Assembly: GCF_006228105.1 (NCBI RefSeq) | Contig: NZ_VDHH01000110.1 | Reading direction: 5' to 3' (one strand) | DNA from: Chelonobacter sp006228105 | Lineage (GTDB): Bacteria > Pseudomonadota > Gammaproteobacteria > Enterobacterales > Pasteurellaceae | Length of the DNA stretch: 17,727 bases | The notes under the pieces: generated by a model | Database searches by the model: none | Seen by the model: only the letters and a program-made list of their open reading frames with translations | What the model was told of the DNA's origin: nothing | Part shown: positions 1-6,494 of the stretch, one piece after another | Numbering within the stretch: the first letter of the stretch is position 1 | How the letters are laid out: every line of letters starts with the position of its first letter | Made by a program: the position numbers and the translations under genes

Positions 1-481
1 TAGATATAGTAAACCACTCACTTTTAAACTCTAAATCCTTTCTCTTTTCAAGATCAGATCTTAATACTGAAACATCATAGACCACAATATTTGATAAAGA
101 TAAAATAGAATTTTTTACTTTATCACTTACTATAAAAGAGAAAGAAAAAACAATCATAGCATATATAAAAGATATTTTAACAAATCGCTCACCATTAGAT
201 TTAGAAAACCTTAACAAATATCCATTAACTAATTTCACCCTTAAGCAAGCGAAAAAAACCATATAAAAAATAATTATCAACGCAATAACTTCATTATTAA
301 TAATAATTTCAAAAAAATAATTAAAAAACAACTTATCATATCCATAAAAAATAGCAACCAAGAGTAAAATAAATAAAAACCCAAAACATAATATTATTAA
401 AGATAAGTTATGATTTTCTTTTTTTACTAATTTTATTTGGTTAAATATATTTTTATATTTTATTTTATTATCATTAAGCAT
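1..481 (-). CDS. Multi-pass membrane protein, 3' part cut by window edge
   Basis: An open frame runs from an ATG at 481 to the left edge, giving about 160 residues with no stop. It starts MLNDNKIKYKN and is rich in Lys, Asn, Ile and Phe. I see about three hydrophobic segments (residues ~27-48, ~60-80, ~107-121), then a more polar stretch with a run of charged residues (SDLEKRKDLEF). The ATG has no convincing Shine-Dalgarno sequence. The frame is the same as that of the gene ending at 518; only one TAG (520-518) and 12 sense codons separate them. The two may therefore be halves of one gene, and translation of this part could also begin at the TTG at 517. The family is not recognised. Size, hydrophobicity and low GC would fit a surface-polysaccharide polymerase, ligase or flippase, but no motif proves it. 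Confidence 0.5.
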   Translation of the reverse strand, partial: MLNDNKIKYKNIFNQIKLVKKENHNLSLIILCFGFLFILLLVAIFYGYDKLFFNYFFEIIINNEVIALIIIFYMVFFACLRVKLVNGYLLRFSKSNGERFVKISFIYAMIVFSFSFIVSDKVKNSILSLSNIVVYDVSVLRSDLEKRKDLEFKSEWFTIS

Positions 482-517
482 CTCAATATCACTTCTTGTA
501 TTAATAAAAAATTTCAA

Positions 518-1126
518 CTAATAAAATAAAAAATATAATAAAAAAGCTAAAATCAAAAAAACATAATAATCATTATAAACAATATTAAAATATTCATTCG
601 AAAATCTCACATGAATTTCAAAAAGAAGAAAAACAATACCTAAAAGAGATATAGCAACCAATATCTCCTCAAGCTTATCAGAAACTTTTAAATTCATATT
701 GTGAACGGCAAACACACTTAAAATAAAAGAGAATAAGAAATAAGACATATATAAATAAAAATTATTCACAAAATAAATTTCATACTTGAATAAAATTACT
801 TTTAATAAAGAAATTATCAATATAACAAAAAAAGAAAATATATAAACCAATCCAATTTCATGTTTTACTGCATGTTTTTTGATTTCAGAAAAAAGTAAAA
901 AAACGCCTAAAAGTGGAAAGAAAGTAATATAAATAAATATACCTAGTGAAACATTAGAATCACTATATAAAGATATTTTATCAATATCCTCTAAATAAGA
1001 AGCAAAAGCATTCTGAATAGCACATAGAACAAAAAATGGAAAAATGATTATTACATTTCTAACAAAAGTCGTTTCCGTATTATTTGCAATCTTTTTAGTC
1101 TGTTCATAAATACGTTTACTATACAT
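518..1126 (-). CDS. AT-rich multi-pass inner-membrane protein, ends at in-frame TAG
   Basis: It encodes 202 residues starting MYSKRIYEQTKK. The ATG at 1126 was chosen over an upstream in-frame start because GGGGAGG lies 4 nt before it; the longer version would also overlap plsY. The gene follows plsY on the same strand with a 13-nt gap, so the two are probably co-transcribed. I see about six hydrophobic segments (residues ~22-40, ~60-82, ~92-112, ~120-140, ~152-168, ~185-202). The last one runs straight into the TAG with no hydrophilic tail, and the frame stays open beyond the stop (see the 1-481 entry). This suggests a truncated or interrupted larger membrane protein. Base composition is far more AT-rich than the neighbours and there is no uptake signal, both pointing to acquired DNA. 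Function is not recognised. Confidence 0.6.
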   Translation of the reverse strand: MYSKRIYEQTKKIANNTETTFVRNVIIIFPFFVLCAIQNAFASYLEDIDKISLYSDSNVSLGIFIYITFFPLLGVFLLFSEIKKHAVKHEIGLVYIFSFFVILIISLLKVILFKYEIYFVNNFYLYMSYFLFSFILSVFAVHNMNLKVSDKLEEILVAISLLGIVFLLFEIHVRFSNEYFNIVYNDYYVFLILAFLLYFLFY

Positions 1127-1139
1127 AAAACCTCCCCAG

Positions 1140-1742
1140 CTATTGTTTCCGCTTAAATTTACTCCACATTTTATCCTCCTGTCCACGCCACAGGCGTTGG
1201 ATATTTTCGTGGTGACGGTAGATCAGTAGGCAGCAGACGAGGGCGACAGGGAAGGTGAATTCCGGTTTGAAATAGTAAACGTAAAATGGGACTAAAAGTG
1301 CGGTTATCACGGCACTGAGCGAGGAGTAGCCGCTGATTAAAAAGACTAATAGCCATGTGCCGAGCGTACTGCCTGCCACACCCCACGCAATCGGCGAAAT
1401 TGCGCCGAAAGCGGTCGCTACGCCTTTGCCGCCTTTAAAGCCGAAATAGAGTGGGAAGCAGTGCCCTAAGCAAGCCGCCAGTGCGACCATGCCCAGTTCA
1501 AAATGGGTCAGTTTTAAGTAGTAACCTGCCCAGACCGGCAGCATACCCTTCAAGATGTCCAACACCAATACCAGCAATGCCAGCCATTTTCCGCCGCTAC
1601 GCAACACATTGGTCGCCCCTGGATTGCCGGAGCCGACACTGCGCGGATCGGGCAATCCTGCCAAGCGAGAAAGCAAAATCGCACTGGAAATGGAGCCTAA
1701 CAAGTAAGCAAAAATCATGTAAAAAACAGCAAACAGGCTCAT
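1140..1742 (-). CDS. plsY: Acyl-phosphate--glycerol-3-phosphate acyltransferase PlsY
   Basis: This is an integral inner-membrane enzyme that transfers the acyl group from acyl-phosphate (made by PlsX) to glycerol-3-phosphate, giving lysophosphatidic acid, the first step of phospholipid synthesis. The 200 residues are full length for the family. All three signature regions are visible: GSGNPGATN (residues 37-45), FKGGKGVAT (102-110) and RHHENIQRL (176-184), which are the catalytic and G3P/acyl-phosphate binding loops. About five hydrophobic helices surround them and the tail is basic (KFKRKQ). The start ATG has GAGG five nt upstream. The gene is divergent from folB and is followed at 13 nt by the AT-rich membrane gene. 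One uptake signal lies inside (1296-1304). Confidence 0.97.
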   Translation of the reverse strand: MSLFAVFYMIFAYLLGSISSAILLSRLAGLPDPRSVGSGNPGATNVLRSGGKWLALLVLVLDILKGMLPVWAGYYLKLTHFELGMVALAACLGHCFPLYFGFKGGKGVATAFGAISPIAWGVAGSTLGTWLLVFLISGYSSLSAVITALLVPFYVYYFKPEFTFPVALVCCLLIYRHHENIQRLWRGQEDKMWSKFKRKQ

Positions 1743-1780
1743 AACAACCTCACTGGCTTCGCAATTAAACGTGAAGAATC

Positions 1781-1809
1781 TTGATAATATGATCCATTGT
1801 ACCTAAAAT
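1781..1809 (+). promoter_or_regulatory. Sigma-70-type promoter for folB
   Basis: TTGATA (1781-1786) and TAAAAT (1804-1809) are separated by exactly 17 bp, a good sigma-70 match about 50 bp upstream of the folB ATG. It lies in the 118-bp divergent gap between plsY and folB. This is a match by eye; no plsY promoter of equal quality is evident on the other strand. Confidence 0.5.
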
Positions 1810-1860
1810 TCGTGGCATAATCTTCGCTAAATGTTCTATTCCGCACAAAATGAGAAAAAA

Positions 1861-2217
1861 ATGTACGATACGATTTTTATTGAAAAGCTGACGGTGTTTG
1901 CGACCATCGGAGTTTATGATTGGGAGCAGCAGATTAAGCAAAAGCTGGTGTTCGATTTGGAAATGGCGTGGAACAGTCAGCGTGCAGCTGCGGAAGATAA
2001 CGTTGACTATTGCCTCAATTATGCCGAAGTCAGCCAATTTATCATTGATTATATTGCAGCTAAGCCGTTTTTGTTAATCGAAACGGTTGCCTATCAAGTG
2101 GCTGAACAGCTGCAACAACGCTTTGCTATTCCATGGCTGCGACTGAAACTCAGCAAACCTGGTGCCGTAGCGCAAGCGGCTGCGGTCGGCATTGTGGTGG
2201 AGCGGGGGCAACGCTGA
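1861..2217 (+). CDS. folB: Dihydroneopterin aldolase FolB
   Basis: FolB is a cytoplasmic folate-pathway enzyme converting 7,8-dihydroneopterin to 6-hydroxymethyl-dihydropterin and glycolaldehyde, usually as an octamer. The chosen start (MYDTIFIEKL, ATG at 1861) gives 118 residues, the usual length. An in-frame ATG at 1831 would add ten residues outside the family's conserved start. Family landmarks are IGVYDWE with the substrate-binding Glu22, LNYAEV with Tyr54, LIETVA with Glu74 and KLSKPGA with the catalytic-position Lys99. The TGA stop shares its final A with the ATG of the next gene (TGATG at 2215-2219), so folB and the EamA transporter are translationally coupled. Confidence 0.95.
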   Translation: MYDTIFIEKLTVFATIGVYDWEQQIKQKLVFDLEMAWNSQRAAAEDNVDYCLNYAEVSQFIIDYIAAKPFLLIETVAYQVAEQLQQRFAIPWLRLKLSKPGAVAQAAAVGIVVERGQR

Positions 2218-3119
2218 TGCCATCTGCGTTTTACGGCTATTTGGGCTTGCTGCTTGCTTGCCTGTTTTGGGGTGGCAATTTTATGTTCGGCAAGATGGTC
2301 AGTGCCGAGATTCCGCCGATTATGTTAAATTTCAGCCGCTGGTTTCCGGCGGCGATTATTTTACTGTTGCTATTTCACCGCCAGTTGAAACCTTGCCTGC
2401 CGATTATCCGTCGCTATTGGCTGCTGCTGACCGCACTTGGCGTATTAGGCATCATCTTCTTTCCGGTTTTTTTATATCAAGGATTGCTCACCACCACTGC
2501 ATTAAATGCCAGCATTTACTTAGCCGCTGTGCCGATGGCTACCCTGTTGCTGAACCGCTTATTTTTTCGTGATCCGATTGAGTCGCACATGTTAGTCGGT
2601 GCAATATTGAGCTTTATCGGGGTGCTCTATCTGTTGGTTCAAGGCGAACCGTCAAATATGTTAGCATTAAATATCAACAGCGGTGATATTTGGGCGATTG
2701 GTTCGGCGCTAAGTTGGGCGGCCTATTGCGCTATCGTGCGTCTCAAACCGCCACAACTGATCAACAGCGTGTTTGTCACCTCGTTGGTGACTATCGGCGT
2801 GCTGCTGTTTAGCCCTATATATCTTTATTCACTGGTGCAAGGCGACGACGCAGTTTACCGCGAACTCAGCAGCACACAGTGGCAAATTGTGCTTTATTTA
2901 ATTATCTTTCCGTCAATTTTGTCCTACATCTTTTGGAATTACGGCATCAGCATTGTCGGCTCAGCAAAAGGTGCCAGCTTCACCAATATTGTACCGCTGT
3001 TTGCTGCTGCCTTAAGTATTATTATTCTGCGAGAGCCAATCCACCTTTACCATATCATCAGCAGCATTTTGATTGTTTGTGGCTTGGTTTTGTGCAACCG
3101 CAAAGTGCGGTCACCTTAA
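2217..3119 (+). CDS. EamA/DMT-family drug/metabolite transporter
   Basis: The 300-residue protein has the ten-helix layout of the drug/metabolite transporter superfamily: two EamA repeats at roughly residues 5-140 and 155-295. The first contains the LFWGGNF segment in helix 1. The second ends with a characteristic IVPLFAAALSIIILREP stretch near residue 263-279. The start is the ATG overlapping the folB stop, with a purine-rich GGAG-containing stretch upstream. Members export amino acids, metabolites or drugs, and the substrate here cannot be told from sequence. Its last 9 bp overlap the 3' end of the convergent antitoxin gene. The final codons (KVRSP) are formed by an uptake signal that is also one arm of a 13-bp direct repeat. 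Confidence 0.9.
   Translation: MPSAFYGYLGLLLACLFWGGNFMFGKMVSAEIPPIMLNFSRWFPAAIILLLLFHRQLKPCLPIIRRYWLLLTALGVLGIIFFPVFLYQGLLTTTALNASIYLAAVPMATLLLNRLFFRDPIESHMLVGAILSFIGVLYLLVQGEPSNMLALNINSGDIWAIGSALSWAAYCAIVRLKPPQLINSVFVTSLVTIGVLLFSPIYLYSLVQGDDAVYRELSSTQWQIVLYLIIFPSILSYIFWNYGISIVGSAKGASFTNIVPLFAAALSIIILREPIHLYHIISSILIVCGLVLCNRKVRSP
3102..3114 (+). repeat. Left 13-bp direct repeat (USS + TCAC) bounding the TA module
   Basis: AAAGTGCGGTCAC occurs here and again at 3922-3934 in the same orientation, exactly 820 bp apart. It supplies the last codons of the EamA gene and, on the other strand, the TGA stop of the antitoxin. Ten of the 13 bases are the common extended uptake signal; the TCAC continuation is the extra identity. 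Confidence 0.85.
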
Positions 3120-3395
3120 TGGTACAATTGCGATGGTTTTTCCTAATGGTGCAAGAAGTTTTAATAATGTACTCAGCTGAGGATTCGATGTACCTTTCTC
3201 AATTCTTGCAATCACGGGCTGTTTAACGCCGCTCAGAGCCTCCAATTTCTTTTGCGAAACGCCTAATTCCTGTCTGGCATTGATTAACTCACTAATCAAT
3301 GCCACCCTAAGATCACTTTCTCTAATCTCCTCTACACTAAAAATCTCTTTTTCAAAATCATTCCAGTTTGAACCGATTGGAGAGATATTATTCAT
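3111..3395 (-). CDS. XRE-family antitoxin, HigA-like
   Basis: A 94-residue DNA-binding protein expected to neutralise the partner toxin and repress the shared promoter. A helix-turn-helix of the XRE/Cro type is visible at residues ~34-80, with core LGVSQKKLEALSGVKQPVIA and then the RIEKGTSNPQL turn. The C-terminus LGKTIAIVPL is typical of HigA-like antitoxins paired with Gp49-type toxins. The start ATG lies inside the toxin gene's 3' end (8-nt overlap, 3388-3395) and has AGAGGA upstream, so translation is likely coupled. The stop codon lies in the left 13-bp repeat and the 3' end overlaps the EamA gene by 9 nt. Confidence 0.9.
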   Translation of the reverse strand: MNNISPIGSNWNDFEKEIFSVEEIRESDLRVALISELINARQELGVSQKKLEALSGVKQPVIARIEKGTSNPQLSTLLKLLAPLGKTIAIVPLR

Positions 3396-3750
3396 TATTA
3401 TTTCCTCTTTTAATCATATCTTTTAAATTTTTCTTTGCTCGCTCAATATGTTGCTGTGGTGTTTTGCGTGTCGTTTTCATAAATTGGTATAATAAAACAA
3501 AGCTCTGATTCTTGTATGCAGCAAATAATATTCGATCTCTTAATGGTCTTATTTCCCATATTTCTGCTTCTAAATGTTTGATATAAGGTTCGCCTGCGGT
3601 GACGCCATGCAAGCTTAATACCTTAATATAATCACGGATCTTGTTCAATTTGATGCGACTATCTTTATCCTTTTTTTTAGATAGTTCAAGAAGATACAAC
3701 TTAACAGGCTCTTTTCCTTTTTTATCCTGATAAAATACAATATCAAACAT
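3388..3750 (-). CDS. RelE-superfamily toxin, HigB/Gp49-like (PF05973 type)
   Basis: A 120-residue basic protein of the phage Gp49-like branch of the RelE/HigB fold, whose members usually cleave mRNA on ribosomes. The diagnostic blocks are IWEIRPLRDRILFAAYK (residues 64-80), the strand SFVLLYQFMK, and KTTRKTPQQHIERAKK (92-107). The start ATG at 3750 is preceded by GGAAGGGC. Gene order is toxin first, as in higBA. A 30-bp palindrome 39 bp upstream is the probable site of repression by the antitoxin. mRNA cleavage is inferred from the family and is not shown here. Confidence 0.9.
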   Translation of the reverse strand: MFDIVFYQDKKGKEPVKLYLLELSKKKDKDSRIKLNKIRDYIKVLSLHGVTAGEPYIKHLEAEIWEIRPLRDRILFAAYKNQSFVLLYQFMKTTRKTPQQHIERAKKNLKDMIKRGNNNE

Positions 3751-3755
3751 AGCCC

Positions 3756-3839
3756 TTCCTTATCACCGACAATAACATACAAAACACATGCATTCAATAA
3801 CTTAAAAGTTATTGAATGCTATATAAATCTGATAAGGAA
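3756..3839. promoter_or_regulatory. Nested inverted repeats upstream of higBA, likely operator
   Basis: A near-perfect 30-bp palindrome (3790-3819) has 14-bp arms GCATTCAATAACTT / AAGTTATTGAATGC around a 2-bp centre. It is flanked by a second, outer inverted pair, TTCCTTATCA (3756-3765) and TGATAAGGAA (3830-3839). The left outer arm includes the toxin's Shine-Dalgarno region. Location just upstream of a TA operon with an HTH antitoxin makes an autoregulatory operator the best guess. The T-run needed for a terminator is missing. Confidence 0.6.
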
Positions 3840-3921
3840 AATAACGAAGCTTAGAAAAAAATCGAAAGATCAGTATAAAATATTGCGATCTGGCACGAAA
3901 AATAGAAATCAAATATCGGAA

Positions 3922-3934
3922 AAAGTGCGGTCAC
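3922..3934 (+). repeat. Right 13-bp direct repeat (USS + TCAC) bounding the TA module
   Basis: Second copy of AAAGTGCGGTCAC. On the minus strand it provides the TGA stop of yigB, just as the left copy provides the antitoxin's stop. The module between the two copies could be gained or lost by recombination without breaking either neighbouring gene. Confidence 0.85.
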
Positions 3935-4641
3935 GCCAATAATAGTAGCTGTTTTAAATTCGTCAATTCAACATGGGGTAGATTGCGGCTTTGTTGATGC
4001 GCAAGCAATGAGTCACTGTTTAGGTTCAGCCACACCGCCTGACAGCCCGCTTGAACAGCGCCTTGCACATCGGCTTGCAGATTATCGCCAACGTGCAAAA
4101 TCTGATCTGGCCGCACGTTGAAGTGAGCGGCGGTTTGAGCGAATAGATCAAAGTGCGGTTTTGCCCTGCCGTGCTCGCCACCACGTAAGCACAAGCTGAA
4201 CTGGGTTAAGCCAATTTTTTTGGGGTCAACATTGCCATTGGTGATCACTGCCAGCGGATAGCGTTGTGCCAAGCTGTCCAAAGTGGCTTTTGTTTGTGGC
4301 GATAACGCTATTTGATGGCGCCAATGGATAAAATGTGCCATCACCTTGTTGCTGATTTCCTCAATTTTGTCAGCAGCGACCGCACTTTGTTGCAATAAGC
4401 ACACCAATGCCGATTTCCGCCAATGCACCACATCTTCCATGATCAACGGATTCGCCACTGCAACCGCACGTTTAACTTGCCCCCAACTTTCCGCCGTCAA
4501 GTGCGGTAAGCCAGCCACACGCTGCAACTCACACAAAAATTGCTTTTCTGCTTCAGCAATCACGCTGCGGTTGTCATATAAAGTATCGTCTAGATCAAAG
4601 CTGATAATGTTGAATGGCTGTAGCTGGCGATAGAAACGCAT
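3931..4641 (-). CDS. yigB: HAD-family phosphatase YigB
   Basis: A cytoplasmic haloacid-dehalogenase phosphatase; the E. coli homologue acts on FMN and the riboflavin intermediate 5-amino-6-(5-phosphoribitylamino)uracil. The 236 residues begin MRFYRQL, as in YigB, from an ATG at 4641 with AGGA six nt upstream; a TTG two codons earlier is less likely. HAD motifs: FDLDDTLYD with the nucleophile and acid pair Asp16/Asp18, ITNGN with Thr134, Lys161 in GRAKP, and HVGDN plus Asp191 for Mg2+. The cap lies between motifs I and II (residues ~24-115). Three uptake signals sit inside the gene and one at each flank. A stem-loop element and the aspA terminator lie upstream. Confidence 0.92.
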   Translation of the reverse strand: MRFYRQLQPFNIISFDLDDTLYDNRSVIAEAEKQFLCELQRVAGLPHLTAESWGQVKRAVAVANPLIMEDVVHWRKSALVCLLQQSAVAADKIEEISNKVMAHFIHWRHQIALSPQTKATLDSLAQRYPLAVITNGNVDPKKIGLTQFSLCLRGGEHGRAKPHFDLFAQTAAHFNVRPDQILHVGDNLQADVQGAVQAGCQAVWLNLNSDSLLAHQQSRNLPHVELTNLKQLLLLA

Positions 4642-4755
4642 AATCAATCCTAAAAAATCAATAAGAGGGACATTATGCCATTAATTCGCAAAGTGCGGTT
4701 TAAAAAATAAAATTTCAATATTGCGATCCGAATCGAAAGAAAAATCAATGATAAT

Positions 4756-4804
4756 AGCCGCAGCTTTGGGTTTAAGCGTGGCTTTCATCCCGAAATCTGC
4801 GGCT
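4756..4804. other. Structured intergenic element (49 bp, branched stem-loop)
   Basis: Outer arms AGCCGCAG (4756-4763) and CTGCGGCT (4797-4804) pair perfectly. Pairing continues inward with one mismatch and a bulge through CTTTGGG / CCCGAAAT, and the loop holds a small hairpin AAGC-GTG-GCTT. It lies between the aspA terminator and yigB, about 115 nt upstream of yigB in the sense direction. No T-run follows directly, so it is not a standard terminator. It could be a dispersed repeat, an RNA processing site or a leader structure. Confidence 0.5.
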
Positions 4805-4810
4805 GTTTGA

Positions 4811-4837
4811 CTAAAATCCCTGATATTACTTCAGGGA
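4811..4837 (-). terminator. Rho-independent terminator after aspA
   Basis: On the minus strand, TCCCTGA-AGTAATA-TCAGGGA (7-bp stem) is followed by TTTTA. It begins 19 nt after the aspA stop. It is a modest terminator, so some read-through towards yigB is possible. Confidence 0.6.
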
Positions 4838-4855
4838 AGTACTGATTTATAACAT

Positions 4856-6277
4856 CTATTCTTCAATCGCTTTGGCTTTATATTTTGGATTCATCAGGTT
4901 TTCCGGTGACAAAATATCGTCCAGCTGCGCTTCAGTCAACAAGCCTTTTTCCAACACCACATCTTTGACGCTGCGTCCTGTGGTAGCACAAATTTTGCCG
5001 ATAATATCACCATTATGATGGCCGATAAATGGATTCAAATAAGTGATAATTCCAATTGAATTAAACACATAACTTTCGCACACTTCTTTATTCACCGTGA
5101 TGCCGTCAATACATTTATCGCGCAAATTGACACAAGCATTGCTCAACAACGAAATGCTTTCAAACATTGCTTGTCCGATCACCGGCTCCATCACGTTCAA
5201 TTGCAATTGCCCTGCTTCAGCGGCAAATGTGATGGTGAGATCATTACCAAACACTTTAAAGCACACCTGATTCACCACTTCCGGAATGACCGGGTTGACT
5301 TTTGCCGGCATGATCGATGATCCGGCTTGCAGTTCCGGCAAGTTGATTTCATTTAATCCGGCACGTGGCCCTGACGACAACAAACGCAAATCGTTGCATA
5401 CTTTAGACAATTTGACGGCAGTACGTTTCAGCGCACCATGCACCATCACATAAGCACCACAATCCGAAGTGGCTTCGATTAAGTTATGCGACAGCACACA
5501 AGGCAAGCCACTGACTTCACTCAAATAGCGGGTTGCCAGTTCCGGATAACCTGTCGGGGTATTCACGCCGGTGCCGATTGCGGTGGCACCCAAATTGACT
5601 TCTAATAACAAATTCGCTGTACGCGATAAATTCAAAATTTCTTCATCTAGTAGCACCGCAAACGCAGCAAATTCCTGCCCGACACTCATCGGCACCGCAT
5701 CTTGCAACTGGGTGCGCCCCATTTTTAAAATTCCGGCAAACGCCTGTGCTTTAGCTTCAAACCCCTCTTTTAAATAACGAATTTGTTCGATCAATTTCAT
5801 CAGACTGTTATAAACCGCAATGCGGAAACCGCTCGGATAAGAGTCGTTGGTCGATTGGCTGGCGTTAACATGATCCATCGGATCTAAATAGCAATATTCG
5901 CCTTTTTGATGCCCCATCAATTCCAACGCTAAGTTAGCTACCACTTCATTGGTATTCATATTGACTGAAGTGCCCGCTCCGCCTTGAAATACATCCGACG
6001 GAAATTGATCCAAACATTTGCCTTGCTCTAAAATGGTATCGCAAGCCTGAATAATCGCTTGAGCAATTTTTTTCGGAATCACTTTCAGCTCAACGTTTGC
6101 CAATGCCGCCGCTTTTTTGACCATCACCATACCACGCACAAATTCCGGAATATCGGAAATCACCGCATTGGAAATGTTAAAATTTTCTACCGCTCTTAAG
6201 GTGTGAATGCCCCAATATACATCTGCGGGCACTTCTCTTTCACCCAATAAATCTTTTTCAATTCTGACTGCTGTCAT
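4856..6277 (-). CDS. aspA: Aspartate ammonia-lyase (aspartase)
   Basis: A cytoplasmic homotetrameric enzyme that reversibly deaminates L-aspartate to fumarate and ammonia, feeding fumarate respiration and nitrogen metabolism. The 473 residues match the usual length. The fumarase/aspartase signature GSSIMPAKVNP is at residues 319-329 and carries the catalytic-loop serine. TSVNMNTNEV (103-112) and the substrate-binding ASQSTND (139-145) are intact, and the N-terminus RIEKDLLGEREVPADVYWG is typical. The start ATG has AGGAGA at good spacing. It is divergent from fxsA. A possible -10 (TACAAT, minus strand, 6343-6338) lies about 60 bp upstream of the ATG, but I found no clear FNR or CRP site. The gene contains no uptake signal. 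Confidence 0.97.
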   Translation of the reverse strand: MTAVRIEKDLLGEREVPADVYWGIHTLRAVENFNISNAVISDIPEFVRGMVMVKKAAALANVELKVIPKKIAQAIIQACDTILEQGKCLDQFPSDVFQGGAGTSVNMNTNEVVANLALELMGHQKGEYCYLDPMDHVNASQSTNDSYPSGFRIAVYNSLMKLIEQIRYLKEGFEAKAQAFAGILKMGRTQLQDAVPMSVGQEFAAFAVLLDEEILNLSRTANLLLEVNLGATAIGTGVNTPTGYPELATRYLSEVSGLPCVLSHNLIEATSDCGAYVMVHGALKRTAVKLSKVCNDLRLLSSGPRAGLNEINLPELQAGSSIMPAKVNPVIPEVVNQVCFKVFGNDLTITFAAEAGQLQLNVMEPVIGQAMFESISLLSNACVNLRDKCIDGITVNKEVCESYVFNSIGIITYLNPFIGHHNGDIIGKICATTGRSVKDVVLEKGLLTEAQLDDILSPENLMNPKYKAKAIEE

Positions 6278-6427
6278 CGCATTCTCCTGTTAATGGTCAC
6301 TGATTATCGGCAGTGGCTGCTGCCTGTTGATGGCGATATTGTAGCAATTTAAAAGCATTGATCACTGGACATAAATTTATGCTATTCATTACTTTTTATA
6401 ATCTTCGAGGCTTGCGATAAGTTTGGC

Positions 6428-6458
6428 TTGAAAAAAGCAATTTTACCCCCATTATAAT
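6428..6458 (+). promoter_or_regulatory. Candidate fxsA promoter in the aspA-fxsA divergent region
   Basis: A perfect TATAAT (6453-6458) lies 36 bp before the fxsA ATG. The best -35, TTGAAA (6428-6433), is at a long 19-bp spacing, so strength is uncertain. The whole 217-bp gap (6278-6494) is otherwise unannotated and must also hold the aspA promoter. Confidence 0.45.
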
Positions 6459-6494
6459 GACTATTCCCTACTTAATTTTGCAACGAGACACCGC

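Noticed and set aside
2133..2216. 28-codon upstream extension of the EamA transporter within folB
   Set aside because: It is out-of-frame folB sequence; the ATG overlapping the folB stop gives the proper first membrane helix.
6278..6494. FNR or CRP site for aspA
   Set aside because: Isolated half-sites such as TTGATC occur, but no dyad matches TTGAT-N4-ATCAA or TGTGA-N6-TCACA well enough.
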